49,802 bases of DNA. It comes from Leptotrichia sp. oral taxon 215 str. W9775 (GTDB lineage: Bacteria > Fusobacteriota > Fusobacteriia > Fusobacteriales > Leptotrichiaceae). Made by a program: the position numbers and the translations under genes. The stretch covers positions 1-49,802 of the forward strand of contig NZ_KI272843.1 of the NCBI RefSeq assembly GCF_000469505.1, read 5' to 3'. Below are positions 1-9,360 of this stretch, piece after piece (position 1 is the first letter of the stretch; each line of letters opens with the position of its first letter). The notes below the pieces were generated by a model, which saw only the letters and a program-made list of their open reading frames with translations, was not told the DNA's origin and did no database searches.

Positions 1-32
1 AGGGAAAATCGGTCGTCGCCAAACTTTTTTTG

Positions 33-61
33 TTGTCTTTTTTTTTTAATAATGTTATAAT
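33..61 (+). promoter_or_regulatory. Promoter of dnaX
   Basis: A sigma70-type promoter is visible: -35 TTGTCT at 33-38, a 17-nt spacer, and a perfect -10 TATAAT at 56-61. It lies about 38 bp ahead of the dnaX start and probably drives dnaX-rplI. Positions 1-32 hold nothing I can name. Confidence 0.6.
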
Positions 62-98
62 TATACTATTCTATTGCATAATATGAAGGGTGATAAAA

Positions 99-1763
99 TT
101 GAATATTACTTTATATAGAAAATATAGGCCTCAAAAATTTGAAGAGATAGCAGGTCAGGAATACGTAACAAGAGCTATAAAAAATTCCTTGAGGGAAAAT
201 AAGTTATCTCATGCATATTTATTTACAGGACCAAGAGGTGTAGGAAAAACAACTCTTGCAAGGCTTATTGCTAAAGGTGTAAATTGTCTGAATTCTGAAG
301 ATGTTACTGATAATCCTTGTGGAGTATGTGATAATTGCCGTGAAATAAGTCAAGGTATTTCAATGGATATGATTGAAATTGATGCCGCTTCAAATAGAGG
401 TATAGATGAAATTAGGGAATTAAAAGAAAAGATAAATTATCAGCCCATCAAAGGTAGAAAGAAAATATATATAATAGATGAAGTTCATATGCTTACAAAG
501 GAAGCCTTTAATGCTTTATTAAAAACATTGGAAGAGCCTCCGGCACATGTTCTTTTTATACTTGCAACTACTGAGATTGATAAAATACCTGATACAGTAG
601 TATCACGTTGTCAGAGATATGATTTTCTTCCTATTGATAAGAAAGATATAACTAATCTTTTAAAAGGTGTAGCTGAAAAAGAAAATATCGATATTGATGA
701 GGAAAGTCTTGAATTAATATATAGAAAATCGGAAGGAAGTGCCAGAGACAGTTTTTCAATTTTTGAACAGGTTATTTCTAACTTTGAAGGTGAAAAAATA
801 GATATTTCTAAAACTCAGAAGGCATTAGGAGTAGTACCTGATATTGTTTTAAATGAGTTTCTGGAATTAATTCTTTCTTCAGATAAAATTCAATTATTGG
901 AATTCATCGATAAGATTTGGGAAGATGGAATTGTAATTGAGACTTTTCTGAAGGATTTTGCTTATTATCTTAAAGAGCAGTTTAAAACAAATAGCAAATT
1001 ATCAGTTAACTTTATTTTGAGTACGATAAGTTCGATTTTCTTTATTTTAAATGAATTTAAGTATGAGGAAGATAAGAGGCTTTTAGGATATGTTCTCGTA
1101 CACGAATTATATAAAAATAGAAAGATAAATGGAAATATTGAAATTTCGACTAGTGAAAGCCATTCAGCTGTTAATAATGCTGTAATAAAGAAAAATAGTA
1201 AAGAAAATGTTAGAGAAGATGAAGTTATAAAAAATAGAGTTTCAGATAATATTGAAAATAATACTAGTTTTCAGTTGAGTGATAGTGAAGTAAACCCTTC
1301 AGAATTATTTAAAACTGATGATACTAACATCTTGACTGGAAAAAATGTATCTGAAACTTTTGCTGGAGAAGTTGAAGATAGAGGAAGTAATGAATCTTTA
1401 TCACAAAATACAGAAAGTTATCCTGAATATTCAATAGATTTATTTGAAGAAAAGTGGGAACAAATACGTAAAGAAATAAAAAATAGCGGTGCAATATTAA
1501 ATGCTCTTATGGCTGATACTTATCCTGAAAAGGTTAAAAATGGTGTTTTAGAAATAAAATTTCCAGATGGTCATAAATTCCATAGCAGACAGATTATGGA
1601 GCTTGATAAAAGAAGCAAGATAGAGATGATAATAAATAAAATATGTAATACTGATATAAGAATAACTACAATTTTTGATAATAATGAAAATGAAAATAGT
1701 GATGATAAATTTATTGAAAAAGTAATTAATTTTTTCGAAGGTGAAATTATAGAGAAAAAATAG
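99..1763 (+). CDS. dnaX: DNA polymerase III subunit gamma/tau
   Basis: Clamp-loader ATPase of the replicative DNA polymerase. The N-terminus begins with the family signature LYRKYRP, followed by Walker A GPRGVGKTT near residue 45, a zinc-binding cysteine cluster (an isolated Cys, then CGVCDNC), a Walker B/DEVHM motif and the SRC sensor region of the AAA+ fold. The C-terminal third is low-complexity and Ser/Asn/Glu-rich, as in tau linkers, ending in a short globular domain. I place the start at TTG 99 because GGTGA (89-93) is then correctly spaced; the upstream GTG at 90 overlaps this SD. That gives 554 residues. It is followed after 39 bp by rplI. I saw no convincing slippery site for a frameshifted gamma form. 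Confidence 0.96.
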   Translation: MNITLYRKYRPQKFEEIAGQEYVTRAIKNSLRENKLSHAYLFTGPRGVGKTTLARLIAKGVNCLNSEDVTDNPCGVCDNCREISQGISMDMIEIDAASNRGIDEIRELKEKINYQPIKGRKKIYIIDEVHMLTKEAFNALLKTLEEPPAHVLFILATTEIDKIPDTVVSRCQRYDFLPIDKKDITNLLKGVAEKENIDIDEESLELIYRKSEGSARDSFSIFEQVISNFEGEKIDISKTQKALGVVPDIVLNEFLELILSSDKIQLLEFIDKIWEDGIVIETFLKDFAYYLKEQFKTNSKLSVNFILSTISSIFFILNEFKYEEDKRLLGYVLVHELYKNRKINGNIEISTSESHSAVNNAVIKKNSKENVREDEVIKNRVSDNIENNTSFQLSDSEVNPSELFKTDDTNILTGKNVSETFAGEVEDRGSNESLSQNTESYPEYSIDLFEEKWEQIRKEIKNSGAILNALMADTYPEKVKNGVLEIKFPDGHKFHSRQIMELDKRSKIEMIINKICNTDIRITTIFDNNENENSDDKFIEKVINFFEGEIIEKK

Positions 1764-1802
1764 TATGAAGGAAACAGAAAAATACAGCAGGAGGAGAAAT
1801 AT

Positions 1803-2258
1803 ATGAAAATAAAAGTTATTTTAAAAGAAACAATAAAAGGTGTGGGTAAAAAAGATGAGATTGTTGAAGTTAAAGATGGATATGCTAATAACTTCTTATT
1901 CAGTCAGAATAAAGCTATTCCGGCAACACCTGAAAATATAAATAAACTGAACAGTAAAAATGAAAAAATTAAGAAAAATCATGATAATGATGTGAGAAAA
2001 GCAAACGAACTTAAGGAACAATTAAATTCAAAAGAAATATTACTGAAGGTAAAAGCAGGAAATAACGGGAAAGTATTTGGATCTGTTGGAGGAAAGGAAA
2101 TAGCAGAGGCTATAAAAGAACAGCTGAATATAGAGGTTGATAAAAAGAAGGTTTCAACAGATGCAAGAATGAAAGAATTAGGACTACATACTGTTGAACT
2201 GAAACTTCATTCTGAAGTTAAGGCAACAATAAAAATAAAACTGGAAGCACAGGATTAG
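1803..2258 (+). CDS. rplI: 50S ribosomal protein bL9
   Basis: Large-subunit ribosomal protein bL9, 151 residues, the usual length. The N-terminal domain matches the family (VILKETIKGVGKKDEIVEVKDGYANNFL), showing the rRNA-binding GxGxKG...GYxxNFL pattern, then a long charged helix (about residues 45-75) and a C-terminal domain with GKVFGSVGGKEIAEAI. A strong SD (AGGAGGAG) lies 6-8 bp before the ATG. It sits between dnaX and dnaB; rplI-dnaB linkage is common in bacteria, so this is a conventional replication/translation cluster. Confidence 0.97.
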   Translation: MKIKVILKETIKGVGKKDEIVEVKDGYANNFLFSQNKAIPATPENINKLNSKNEKIKKNHDNDVRKANELKEQLNSKEILLKVKAGNNGKVFGSVGGKEIAEAIKEQLNIEVDKKKVSTDARMKELGLHTVELKLHSEVKATIKIKLEAQD

Positions 2259-2283
2259 TTTGTAAGATAATCTATAAAAATAG

Positions 2284-2310
2284 TGAAATTTTATGGAAGA
2301 TAAAATTTCA
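2284..2310. terminator. Perfect AT-rich hairpin between rplI and dnaB
   Basis: An 11-bp perfect inverted repeat (TGAAATTTTAT at 2284-2294, its complement at 2300-2310) encloses a 5-nt loop, GGAAG. No proper T tract follows (GTTTATT), so it may be a weak terminator, an RNA-processing site or a 3' stabilising element that adjusts dnaB output relative to rplI. The role is inferred. Confidence 0.45.
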
Positions 2311-2356
2311 GTTTATTAAAAATACAACGAATATATAATTTGAAAGGTCAAATATT

Positions 2357-3802
2357 ATGGAATTATTTGATGAATCTAAATTTGAAAATGAACTGAAAAT
2401 ACCTTATAGTATTGAAGCGGAAGAGGCATTGCTTGGTTCAATTTTCATAAAGCCTGATGCAATAAGTGAAATTATAGAAGTTATCACACCAGCTGATTTT
2501 TATAAAAACAACTACAGAATAATATTTGAAGAAATGTTAAAAGCGTATAATATTGGAAAAATAATAGATACCCTTTTAATTGTAGAAGCATTGAAAAAAT
2601 CAGAGAAACTGGAAGAAATTGGTGGAGAAGATATAATTTATGATCTTGTTGATGTGGTTTCTACGGCAGCAAATGCAGTGAATTATGCATATGTAATTAA
2701 GGAGAAATCCATTCAGAGACAGCTGATTGAGACAGGAGAAAGAATAACAAGAATGGCTTATCGTGGCTATGATGAAGTGGATACAATGCTTGATAAGGCA
2801 GAAAGTATGATTTTTAAAATAGCTGAAGCAAAACAGAAAAAGGATGTAGTCTCACTAAATGAACTGGCAGGTATGAAAATATCAAGTCTGGATGAAATGT
2901 CTAAGTATAAAGGTGGAATAAGAGGAATAAGCTCGGGATTTTCCAAATATGATGAACTGACAAGTGGTTTTCATGGTTCAGATTTAATTATATTGGCAGC
3001 AAGACCTGCGATGGGAAAAACTGCATTTGCATTGAATCTGGCTCTGAATGTTGCGAAAGCAGGAAAACATGTTCTTGTATACAGTCTTGAAATGGGAAAT
3101 GAACAGCTTTTTGACAGACTTCTTTCAATAGAATCTAAAATAAAGCTGTCAGCAATAAAAGATGGAACATTGAAGGATTCAGACTATACAGATTTAGGAA
3201 ATGGAATGGGAAGGCTTGCTGAACTTCCATTGTATATTTCAGATTCTTCAAGTGTAAATATTCTTGAAATAAAAGCTGTGGCTAGAAGATTAAAGGCTGA
3301 AGGAAAACTGGACTTTATGATGATTGATTACTTACAGCTTATAAATCCAACTTCAGGATCAAAAAAGAGCAGGGAGCAGGAAATATCTGAAATATCAAGA
3401 TCACTAAAAATAATAGCTAAGGAATTAAATATTCCTATTGTCACTTTATCACAGCTGTCGAGAAGTGTTGAACAGAGAACTGACAAAAGGCCTATACTTT
3501 CAGATTTGAGGGAATCAGGAGCAATTGAACAGGATGCCGATATGGTAATGTTCTTATATAGGGAAAAATATTATAACAAGGATAATGTACAGCAACCTGG
3601 TGATAGTGGTAATTCAGAAGTACCAAGCCAATATACTAAGCCTAAACAGCAGTCAAATGATGAAGAACTTGAAAAGGTTGAAGTAATAGTAGGAAAACAT
3701 AGAAGTGGTCCTACTGGAACTATAATTTTAGGATTTAGACCGGGATATCAGCAATTTGTAAATGTCATGGGTGATGATGAAGCCACAAGACATTCACAAT
3801 AA
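2357..3802 (+). CDS. dnaB: Replicative DNA helicase DnaB
   Basis: Hexameric replicative helicase that unwinds DNA at the fork. The N-terminal DnaB domain (IPYSIEAEEALLGSIF; roughly residues 15-120) is followed by the RecA-like core with Walker A ARPAMGKTAFAL near residue 220, Walker B MMIDYLQL and the downstream SQLSR and SDLRESGAIEQDAD motifs. It is 481 residues, slightly longer than average because of an Asn/Ser/Gln-rich insert near residues 415-435 before the C-terminal GKHRSGPTG motif. I see no intein. SD GAAAGGT precedes the ATG by 8 bp. Neighbours rplI and dnaX support the call. Confidence 0.97.
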   Translation: MELFDESKFENELKIPYSIEAEEALLGSIFIKPDAISEIIEVITPADFYKNNYRIIFEEMLKAYNIGKIIDTLLIVEALKKSEKLEEIGGEDIIYDLVDVVSTAANAVNYAYVIKEKSIQRQLIETGERITRMAYRGYDEVDTMLDKAESMIFKIAEAKQKKDVVSLNELAGMKISSLDEMSKYKGGIRGISSGFSKYDELTSGFHGSDLIILAARPAMGKTAFALNLALNVAKAGKHVLVYSLEMGNEQLFDRLLSIESKIKLSAIKDGTLKDSDYTDLGNGMGRLAELPLYISDSSSVNILEIKAVARRLKAEGKLDFMMIDYLQLINPTSGSKKSREQEISEISRSLKIIAKELNIPIVTLSQLSRSVEQRTDKRPILSDLRESGAIEQDADMVMFLYREKYYNKDNVQQPGDSGNSEVPSQYTKPKQQSNDEELEKVEVIVGKHRSGPTGTIILGFRPGYQQFVNVMGDDEATRHSQ

Positions 3803-3874
3803 ATAATGGTTATATACAAAAATGTATAAATAATAGACAGTTAAATGTCATTTAAATAAATTTGAGGAGGAAAA

Positions 3875-5152
3875 ATGCAACAGCAAAAAGGAAAAGTTGA
3901 ACTTCTTGCACCTGCAGGAAATATGGAAAAATTAAAAACAGCTTTTCATTTCGGAGCGGATGCCTGCTTCGTAGGAGGAAGTGCCTTTAATTTGAGAGGA
4001 ATGTCCTCTAACTTTAAAAATAGTGAATTAAGGGAAGCTATAGACTATGTTCATAGTTTAGGAAAAAAAATATATGTCACTTTAAATATATTTGCACATA
4101 ATTCGGAAATCGAATATATGCCTAGGTTTGTAAAATTACTGGAAGAATATGGAGCAGATGCTGTAATAGTAGCTGACTTGGGAGTATTTCAACTTGTAAG
4201 GGAAAATGCCCCAAATTTACCTATTCATGTAAGTACACAGGCTAATAATACAAACTGGATGAGTGTAAAAACATGGAGGGACATGGGAGCAAAAAGGGTT
4301 ATACTTGCTAGGGAAATGTCATTGAAGGAAATTAAAGAAATAAAGGAAAAGGTGCCTGATGTAGAAATCGAAGTATTCATACATGGAGCAATGTGTATGG
4401 CAGTATCAGGAAGATGTCTTTTAAGTAATTATTTCACATCCAGGGATGCAAATAGAGGCATCTGTGCACAGGATTGCAGATGGAATTATAAAGTAATTGC
4501 AGAAGGGCATGAAGAAAAGGGTGCACATGATATTGTTGAGGAACAGGGAGAAACTTTTATTTTTAATGCTAAAGATTTATGTACAATAGATTTTATAGAC
4601 AAGGTTATTGAAACAGGAGTTGATTCACTGAAAATAGAAGGAAGAATGAAAAGTATCTATTACAATTCAACTGTTGTAAAACAATATAGAAAAGCAATAG
4701 ATTCCTATTATTCAGGGAATTATGAATATGATCCGGAATGGTATAAGGAACTTCAGACAATAAGTCATAGATTATACTCAAAAGGTTTCTACCTTGGGAA
4801 AACTACCGAAGAGGATCAGAATTATAATACAGGAAATTCTTACAGTCAGACTTATCAGCTTGTGGCAAATGTAAAGGAAAAGCTGGAAGATGGTAAATAT
4901 CTGCTTCAAATAAGAAATAGAGTTTTCGCTGATGATACACTTGAATTGATAAGACCTGAAGGAGATCCGGTAAAATTTAAGGTGAAAAACTTTTTCAATA
5001 CTAAAACAGAAGAGTATGTGGAAGTAGTACATCCAAATACTATAGCTGTTATTGAGTCGGAACTGGAAATGGGACCAATGGATCTAATAAGAATTAAATT
5101 ACCTGAAGGAAAATCTGAAAGTGATATGGATACAGAGACTAACACGTTATAA
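3875..5152 (+). CDS. U32 family protein, TrhP/YegQ-like tRNA hydroxylation enzyme
   Basis: A 425-residue member of the peptidase U32 family. It starts with the family's VELLAPAGNMEKLKTA motif and carries the signature EVFIHGAMCMAVSGRCLLS, followed by a Cys cluster (NRGICAQDCRW) that probably binds an iron-sulfur cluster. Family members of this size (E. coli TrhP/YegQ, B. subtilis YrrO) are known to act in prephenate-dependent 5-hydroxyuridine formation at the tRNA wobble position rather than as proteases; assigning that role here is inference from length and motifs. SD GAGGAGG is well placed. A terminator follows at 5257. A second, longer U32 gene lies 4.2 kb downstream. Confidence 0.85.
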   Translation: MQQQKGKVELLAPAGNMEKLKTAFHFGADACFVGGSAFNLRGMSSNFKNSELREAIDYVHSLGKKIYVTLNIFAHNSEIEYMPRFVKLLEEYGADAVIVADLGVFQLVRENAPNLPIHVSTQANNTNWMSVKTWRDMGAKRVILAREMSLKEIKEIKEKVPDVEIEVFIHGAMCMAVSGRCLLSNYFTSRDANRGICAQDCRWNYKVIAEGHEEKGAHDIVEEQGETFIFNAKDLCTIDFIDKVIETGVDSLKIEGRMKSIYYNSTVVKQYRKAIDSYYSGNYEYDPEWYKELQTISHRLYSKGFYLGKTTEEDQNYNTGNSYSQTYQLVANVKEKLEDGKYLLQIRNRVFADDTLELIRPEGDPVKFKVKNFFNTKTEEYVEVVHPNTIAVIESELEMGPMDLIRIKLPEGKSESDMDTETNTL

Positions 5153-5256
5153 ATAGCATTTTTGAAAACAAATGCTTAAGTTTATTCAAAGTTAATCTAT
5201 AAATAAATCAAAGTGTCATGAAATATACTCTTCTAAAGGGAAAATACACGATTATG

Positions 5257-5289
5257 AAATAGTAGAGTATTAAACTCTACTATTTTTTT
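5257..5289 (+). terminator. Strong rho-independent terminator
   Basis: A perfect 12-bp stem (AAATAGTAGAGT at 5257-5268 with its complement at 5274-5285), a 5-nt ATTAA loop and a T tract through 5289. It ends the transcript carrying the U32 gene and insulates the two-component operon. Confidence 0.85.
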
Positions 5290-5300
5290 AAAAATTGGTG

Positions 5301-5306
5301 TATAAT
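5301..5306 (+). promoter_or_regulatory. -10 box of the two-component operon
   Basis: A perfect TATAAT immediately after the terminator and about 47 bp before the response-regulator start. No good -35 hexamer is seen at 16-18 bp; the sequence just upstream is the terminator T tract. Confidence 0.4.
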
Positions 5307-5352
5307 ATAAAAAAGAATCAAAAAACTATAAAAAATAAAGTTGGTGAAGAAA

Positions 5353-6027
5353 ATGAGAGAAAAAATATTAGTAATTGAAGATGATCCAAAGATTTCCAGA
5401 TTATTGGAAATAGAATTAAAATTTGAAGGATTTGATGTGTTCTTTGCATATGACGGAAAAGAAGGACTTAATATGGCAAAATACGGTTCATATGACTTGA
5501 TTTTATTGGATGTAATGCTGCCTAAAATGAGTGGAATGGAAGTATGTAAAAGAATAAGGGAAGGATCACAGGTACCTATAATAATGCTTACAGCAAAAGA
5601 TGAAATAAGTGATAAAATAGTAGGATTTGATTATGGTGCTGATGATTATATGACTAAACCTTTCTCAAATGAAGAATTACTTGCAAGAATAAAAGCTCTT
5701 TTAAGAAGAACTAAGAAAACAGTAGATCATAAGGGTGTTTTTGAATTTGAAGATTTAAAAATAAATTATTCTACTTATGAAGTATTTAGAGGAGAAACAT
5801 TAATTTCTTTATCTAAAAGAGAATTTGAACTATTAGATTTCCTTGTACTAAATAAAGGGATAGTATTATCAAGAGATAAAATACTTGAAGAAGTATGGGG
5901 ATTTGACTACATAGGTAATGATAATATACTTGATTTATATATAAAGTATTTAAGAGATAAAGTTGATAAACCTTATGAAAGAAAGTTTATTCAGACAGTA
6001 AGAGGAATTGGATTTATCTTTAAATAG
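5353..6027 (+). CDS. OmpR/PhoB-type response regulator
   Basis: DNA-binding response regulator of 224 residues. Receiver domain 1-120: acidic pair E9/D10/D11, phospho-acceptor D53 (in LILLDVMLPKMSG), conserved T in IIMLTAKD and K in MTKPF. The C-terminal winged helix (about 125-224) has the typical LSKREFELLDFL and VRGIGFIF motifs. I start at ATG 5353, which has GGTGA five bases upstream, rather than at the in-frame TTG 5341. The histidine kinase follows after 11 bp, so the two form one operon. The stimulus and regulon cannot be told from sequence. Confidence 0.95.
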   Translation: MREKILVIEDDPKISRLLEIELKFEGFDVFFAYDGKEGLNMAKYGSYDLILLDVMLPKMSGMEVCKRIREGSQVPIIMLTAKDEISDKIVGFDYGADDYMTKPFSNEELLARIKALLRRTKKTVDHKGVFEFEDLKINYSTYEVFRGETLISLSKREFELLDFLVLNKGIVLSRDKILEEVWGFDYIGNDNILDLYIKYLRDKVDKPYERKFIQTVRGIGFIFK

Positions 6028-6038
6028 GGAGACATTGT

Positions 6039-7559
6039 ATGAGAAAAATGAAATTAGGAGGACGTATCGCTTGGAGTTACGCTCTTCTATTTTTGACGTT
6101 AATGACTATTTTTATAATCATGCTGAATATAACTTTAAGGAATGAAAATAAGAAAGTTTTGGAAATAGCAGCTGGAAAAAAAGTAGATGAAATAGAGAAG
6201 AGATATCTAAATAGGATAGCTGTTTATTCAGAATTGTATGATAATCTTCCTTTGGAATTTAATCCTCAGTTTGACGGTAAGAAAATAACTTATAGAAAGC
6301 CTTTTGATCCAGGAGAAGAGGCATATCTTTATCTTGTGGAAATTAAAACAATACAGGGCAGCAGAGTACCTCTGAATACTGTAAGTTCCCAATATGATAT
6401 AGTTGATGAATCTGTGGGATATAGCCTGATGGAAGAAATTGAAAAAAATAAAATAACAGAAAATACAAATATTGGAAAAATTATAACTTTAAGTGATAAT
6501 AATAAATATTATGTATTTAAGCTGAGTAGGGAAATAAAAAGTAATATTCTGAATATTTATGTACTGAAAAATATAAATCAGGTAACTGAAATATATGACA
6601 GGTTAAATACCCTATCGATTATTTTTGTCTGTATAGGAGTTGCAATAGCAATAATAATGTCAATTATTCTTGGTCAGAGAATAGTAAAGCCGATAAAGAA
6701 TATAATTAAAACGACAGAAAAAATTACAACAGATGATTTGAGCCAGAGAATAGTAGAACCAAAGTCAGATGATGAGCTGAAAACACTTACACAGATTATA
6801 AATCAGATGCTTGACAGGTTGGAAAACTCCTTTGATAACCAGTCAAAATTTGTTTCAGATGCATCACATGAATTACGTACTCCTCTTGCAATAATAAAAG
6901 GATATGCGGAAATTATAAAAAAGAGAAGGTTTGCTGACGAAGAGATTTTTGAAGAATCAATAGATTCAATAATAAATGAAACAGAGAATATGAAAAATCT
7001 TGTTCAGAAACTTCTATTCCTTGCAAAAGGAGAAATTTCAAAAATAAATACGAATTTTCAGATAATAGAAATGAAGGAATTTATTCAGCAGATATATAAT
7101 GATACAGAAGTTTCTACTAAAACGCATAAAATATATCTGGAAAGAGATGACGTATATGAAATTAAAGCAGATGTAACTTTACTGCAGCAGGCAATCAGAG
7201 CGCTTCTTGAAAATGCAATGAAATATTCTGAAAAAGGTACAAATGTTTATATAAAATCTGCTATAATTGATGGGAAAAATGGAGAAGTTTCAATTAGGGA
7301 TGAAGGAGTAGGAATTTCAGAAGAAGATTCCAGAAGAATCTTTGACAGATTTTACAGAGTGGATGACTCCAGAACAAAAGCAACTGGTGGAACTGGATTA
7401 GGTCTTGCAATTGTAAAAAGAATAGTTGAGCTTCATAAGGGAGAAATAAAAATTAATTCTGAACTGGGAAAAGGAACTGAAATTTCAATTGTTTTACCTT
7501 TAGTTACTCAAAAAACAGAAATAGTACCTCAAAGACTAAGAACTAATAAGAAAATATAA
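6039..7559 (+). CDS. Sensor histidine kinase (HAMP, HisKA, HATPase)
   Basis: Membrane sensor kinase of 506 residues and partner of the preceding regulator. TM1 spans about residues 11-31, an extracytoplasmic sensor region about 32-188, TM2 about 190-212, then a HAMP linker (QRIVKPIKNI), the dimerisation/phosphorylation helix with H277 in SDASHELRTPLA, and an ATPase domain with an N box (LLENAMKYS), G1 (RDEGVGIS), F box (IFDRFYR) and G2 (GGTGLGLAI). The layout resembles ArlS/CssS-like kinases, but the sensor region gives no ligand clue. glmM follows after 21 bp, hinting at an envelope-related role; that is inference. Confidence 0.94.
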   Translation: MRKMKLGGRIAWSYALLFLTLMTIFIIMLNITLRNENKKVLEIAAGKKVDEIEKRYLNRIAVYSELYDNLPLEFNPQFDGKKITYRKPFDPGEEAYLYLVEIKTIQGSRVPLNTVSSQYDIVDESVGYSLMEEIEKNKITENTNIGKIITLSDNNKYYVFKLSREIKSNILNIYVLKNINQVTEIYDRLNTLSIIFVCIGVAIAIIMSIILGQRIVKPIKNIIKTTEKITTDDLSQRIVEPKSDDELKTLTQIINQMLDRLENSFDNQSKFVSDASHELRTPLAIIKGYAEIIKKRRFADEEIFEESIDSIINETENMKNLVQKLLFLAKGEISKINTNFQIIEMKEFIQQIYNDTEVSTKTHKIYLERDDVYEIKADVTLLQQAIRALLENAMKYSEKGTNVYIKSAIIDGKNGEVSIRDEGVGISEEDSRRIFDRFYRVDDSRTKATGGTGLGLAIVKRIVELHKGEIKINSELGKGTEISIVLPLVTQKTEIVPQRLRTNKKI

Positions 7560-7580
7560 TATAAAATTTTAGGAGGAAAA

Positions 7581-8942
7581 ATGGCAAGAAAGTATTTTGG
7601 TACAGATGGAATGAGGGGAGAGGCCAATAAAGATTTAACAATAGATCTTGTTACAGATTTAGGGTTAGCTTTAGGATATTATTTAAAAAAGAATAAAAAG
7701 GGAGATACAAAGCCGAAAGTAATTTTAGGAACTGATACCAGAATATCTGGATATATGATAAGATCAGCATTGACAGCAGGTCTTAACTCAATGGGAATAA
7801 ATATTGATTTCGTAGGAGTTCTTCCGACACCAGGTGTATGCTATCTGACAAGAAAATTAAATGCAGATGCGGGAATTATGATTTCTGCTTCCCACAATCC
7901 GGTAAAAGATAATGGAATTAAAATTTTCAGCCAGAGTGGTTATAAATTGCCTGATGAAGTGGAAGAAGAACTGGAAAAATTAATGGAAAACAGGGAAGAA
8001 CTTTTAAAGCATCAAGTACCTGGAGATAATCTTGGAAGATTTAAATTCGTGGAAGATGATATGAGAATTTATCTTGATTTCTTAGGGTCAACAGTAAAGA
8101 AAAACTTCAAAGGAATGAAAATAGTAATTGATGCGGCAAATGGAGCGGCATACAGGGTTGCATCTAAAATATATCAAAGATTAGGTGCAGATATAATAGT
8201 TATAAATAATATACCAAATGGAAAAAATATTAATGTAAAATGTGGTTCAACTCATCCTGAACTGTTACAGGAAGTTGTAAAAGTATATAAGGCAGATCTT
8301 GGACTTGCATTTGACGGAGATGCTGACAGACTTATTGCAGTTGACCATACAGGACATATTGTTGACGGAGATTTAATAATAGCAATAATTGCACAGTCAT
8401 TAAAGAAAAAAGGATTGTTAAATGACAATAAGGTAGTTACTACTGTATTAAGTAATATGGGATTTGAAAAGTATCTGGAAGAAAAGGGAATAGGACTTAT
8501 AAGAGCAAATGTAGGAGATAGATACGTTCTTGAAAAAATGAAAAAATTTGGGCTTAATGTAGGTGGAGAACAGTCAGGACACATTTTAATGCTTGATTAT
8601 AATACTACTGGAGATGGAGTCCTTTCATCAATTCAGCTAGTATCTGCAATACTTGATAGCGGAAAATCATTGAACGAACTTATAAAGGACATAAAACTAT
8701 GGCCTCAGAAATCTCAGAATATCATTGTTGCAAAAGAAAAGAAAGCAACTTGGGATTCAAATGAAGAATTAATGAATTTTATCAAGGAAAAAGAAAAAGA
8801 AATAAATAAAAAAGGAAGAGTATTAGTAAGGGCTTCTGGAACAGAACCTCTGATAAGGGTAATGGTAGAAGCTGAAACAATGGAAATAGTTGATAAATAT
8901 GTAAAAATCTTATCTGAAAAAGTTCAGGAAATTTTAGGTTAG
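7581..8942 (+). CDS. glmM: Phosphoglucosamine mutase
   Basis: Converts glucosamine-6-phosphate to glucosamine-1-phosphate on the way to UDP-GlcNAc for peptidoglycan and LPS. At 453 residues it is the normal family length. Visible motifs: N-terminal RKYFGTDGMRG, the catalytic phosphoserine S104 in MISASHNPVKDNG, the metal-binding loop DGDADR, the sugar-binding GGEQSGH, and the phosphate-binding RASGTEPLIRVM near the C-terminus. SD AGGAGG is ideally placed. It is probably co-transcribed with the two-component genes; a terminator lies about 140 bp downstream at 9081. Confidence 0.97.
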   Translation: MARKYFGTDGMRGEANKDLTIDLVTDLGLALGYYLKKNKKGDTKPKVILGTDTRISGYMIRSALTAGLNSMGINIDFVGVLPTPGVCYLTRKLNADAGIMISASHNPVKDNGIKIFSQSGYKLPDEVEEELEKLMENREELLKHQVPGDNLGRFKFVEDDMRIYLDFLGSTVKKNFKGMKIVIDAANGAAYRVASKIYQRLGADIIVINNIPNGKNINVKCGSTHPELLQEVVKVYKADLGLAFDGDADRLIAVDHTGHIVDGDLIIAIIAQSLKKKGLLNDNKVVTTVLSNMGFEKYLEEKGIGLIRANVGDRYVLEKMKKFGLNVGGEQSGHILMLDYNTTGDGVLSSIQLVSAILDSGKSLNELIKDIKLWPQKSQNIIVAKEKKATWDSNEELMNFIKEKEKEINKKGRVLVRASGTEPLIRVMVEAETMEIVDKYVKILSEKVQEILG

Positions 8943-9080
8943 GATAAGTAAGAATAAGAAATTTCAGGTAACAGAAAACTTAGGATATGATACAAAAATA
9001 AGAATATAATTTAGACTGTATTTTTAAAGATATTTTCATAAAGATGCAGTTTCTTGAAACAATTAGAAATAGACTAAATT

Positions 9081-9106
9081 AGACTGGACTTTTTCCAGTC
9101 TTTTTT
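9081..9106 (+). terminator. Rho-independent terminator after glmM
   Basis: An 8-bp perfect stem AGACTGGA (9081-9088) / TCCAGTCT (9094-9101) with loop CTTTT and a T run to 9106. It closes the two-component/glmM operon. Confidence 0.88.
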
Positions 9107-9131
9107 ATATAATAATGTACAGAAAGAAAAG

Positions 9132-9343
9132 GAGTCTATCTCAAAAAATAGAAATAAAGATAAAATATATAAAAGAGGATGTTACAAAATAATAAAATAT
9201 AGATATAATTTATAAAAAACTATATTTTTCATTTACAAAAATTTTACTCATATAAAACCGTCATTCATTAAGAAAAAGTCGAAACTCGCTTTTCGGCTCA
9301 GACAGTTGACTTTGTTAAACTTTAAATTTTTTGAGACAGTCTC
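9132..9343. repeat. MITE-like element with imperfect terminal inverted repeats
   Basis: About 212 bp bounded by GAGTCTATCTCAAAAAAT (9132-9149) and its near complement ending ...TTTTTTGAGACAGTCTC (9327-9343). The ends resemble the GGCTGTCTCAAAA termini common in transposons of low-GC bacteria. The interior has no ORF. An internal block (9201-9253, ending ATTTTACTCATAT) recurs in the same order and orientation near the window end (49723-49802). I read it as a non-autonomous transposon or an IS remnant. It ends just 17 bp before the next gene's start. Confidence 0.65.
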
Positions 9344-9360
9344 ACAGATAGGAGAAAAAA

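Larger units (their letters stand above)
8943..9360. other. 418-bp intergenic region
   Basis: The only stretch over 300 bp without a gene. Positions 8943-9080 are AT-rich with no ORF or clear structure; an intrinsic terminator sits at 9081-9106; a MITE-like repeat occupies 9132-9343; the last 17 bp carry the SD (AGGAG, 9350-9354) of the next gene. Confidence 0.7.

Noticed and set aside
1180..1300. Possible programmed frameshift for a gamma form of DnaX
   Set aside because: A-rich stretches exist but no A-AAA-AAG heptamer with a downstream stem was found.
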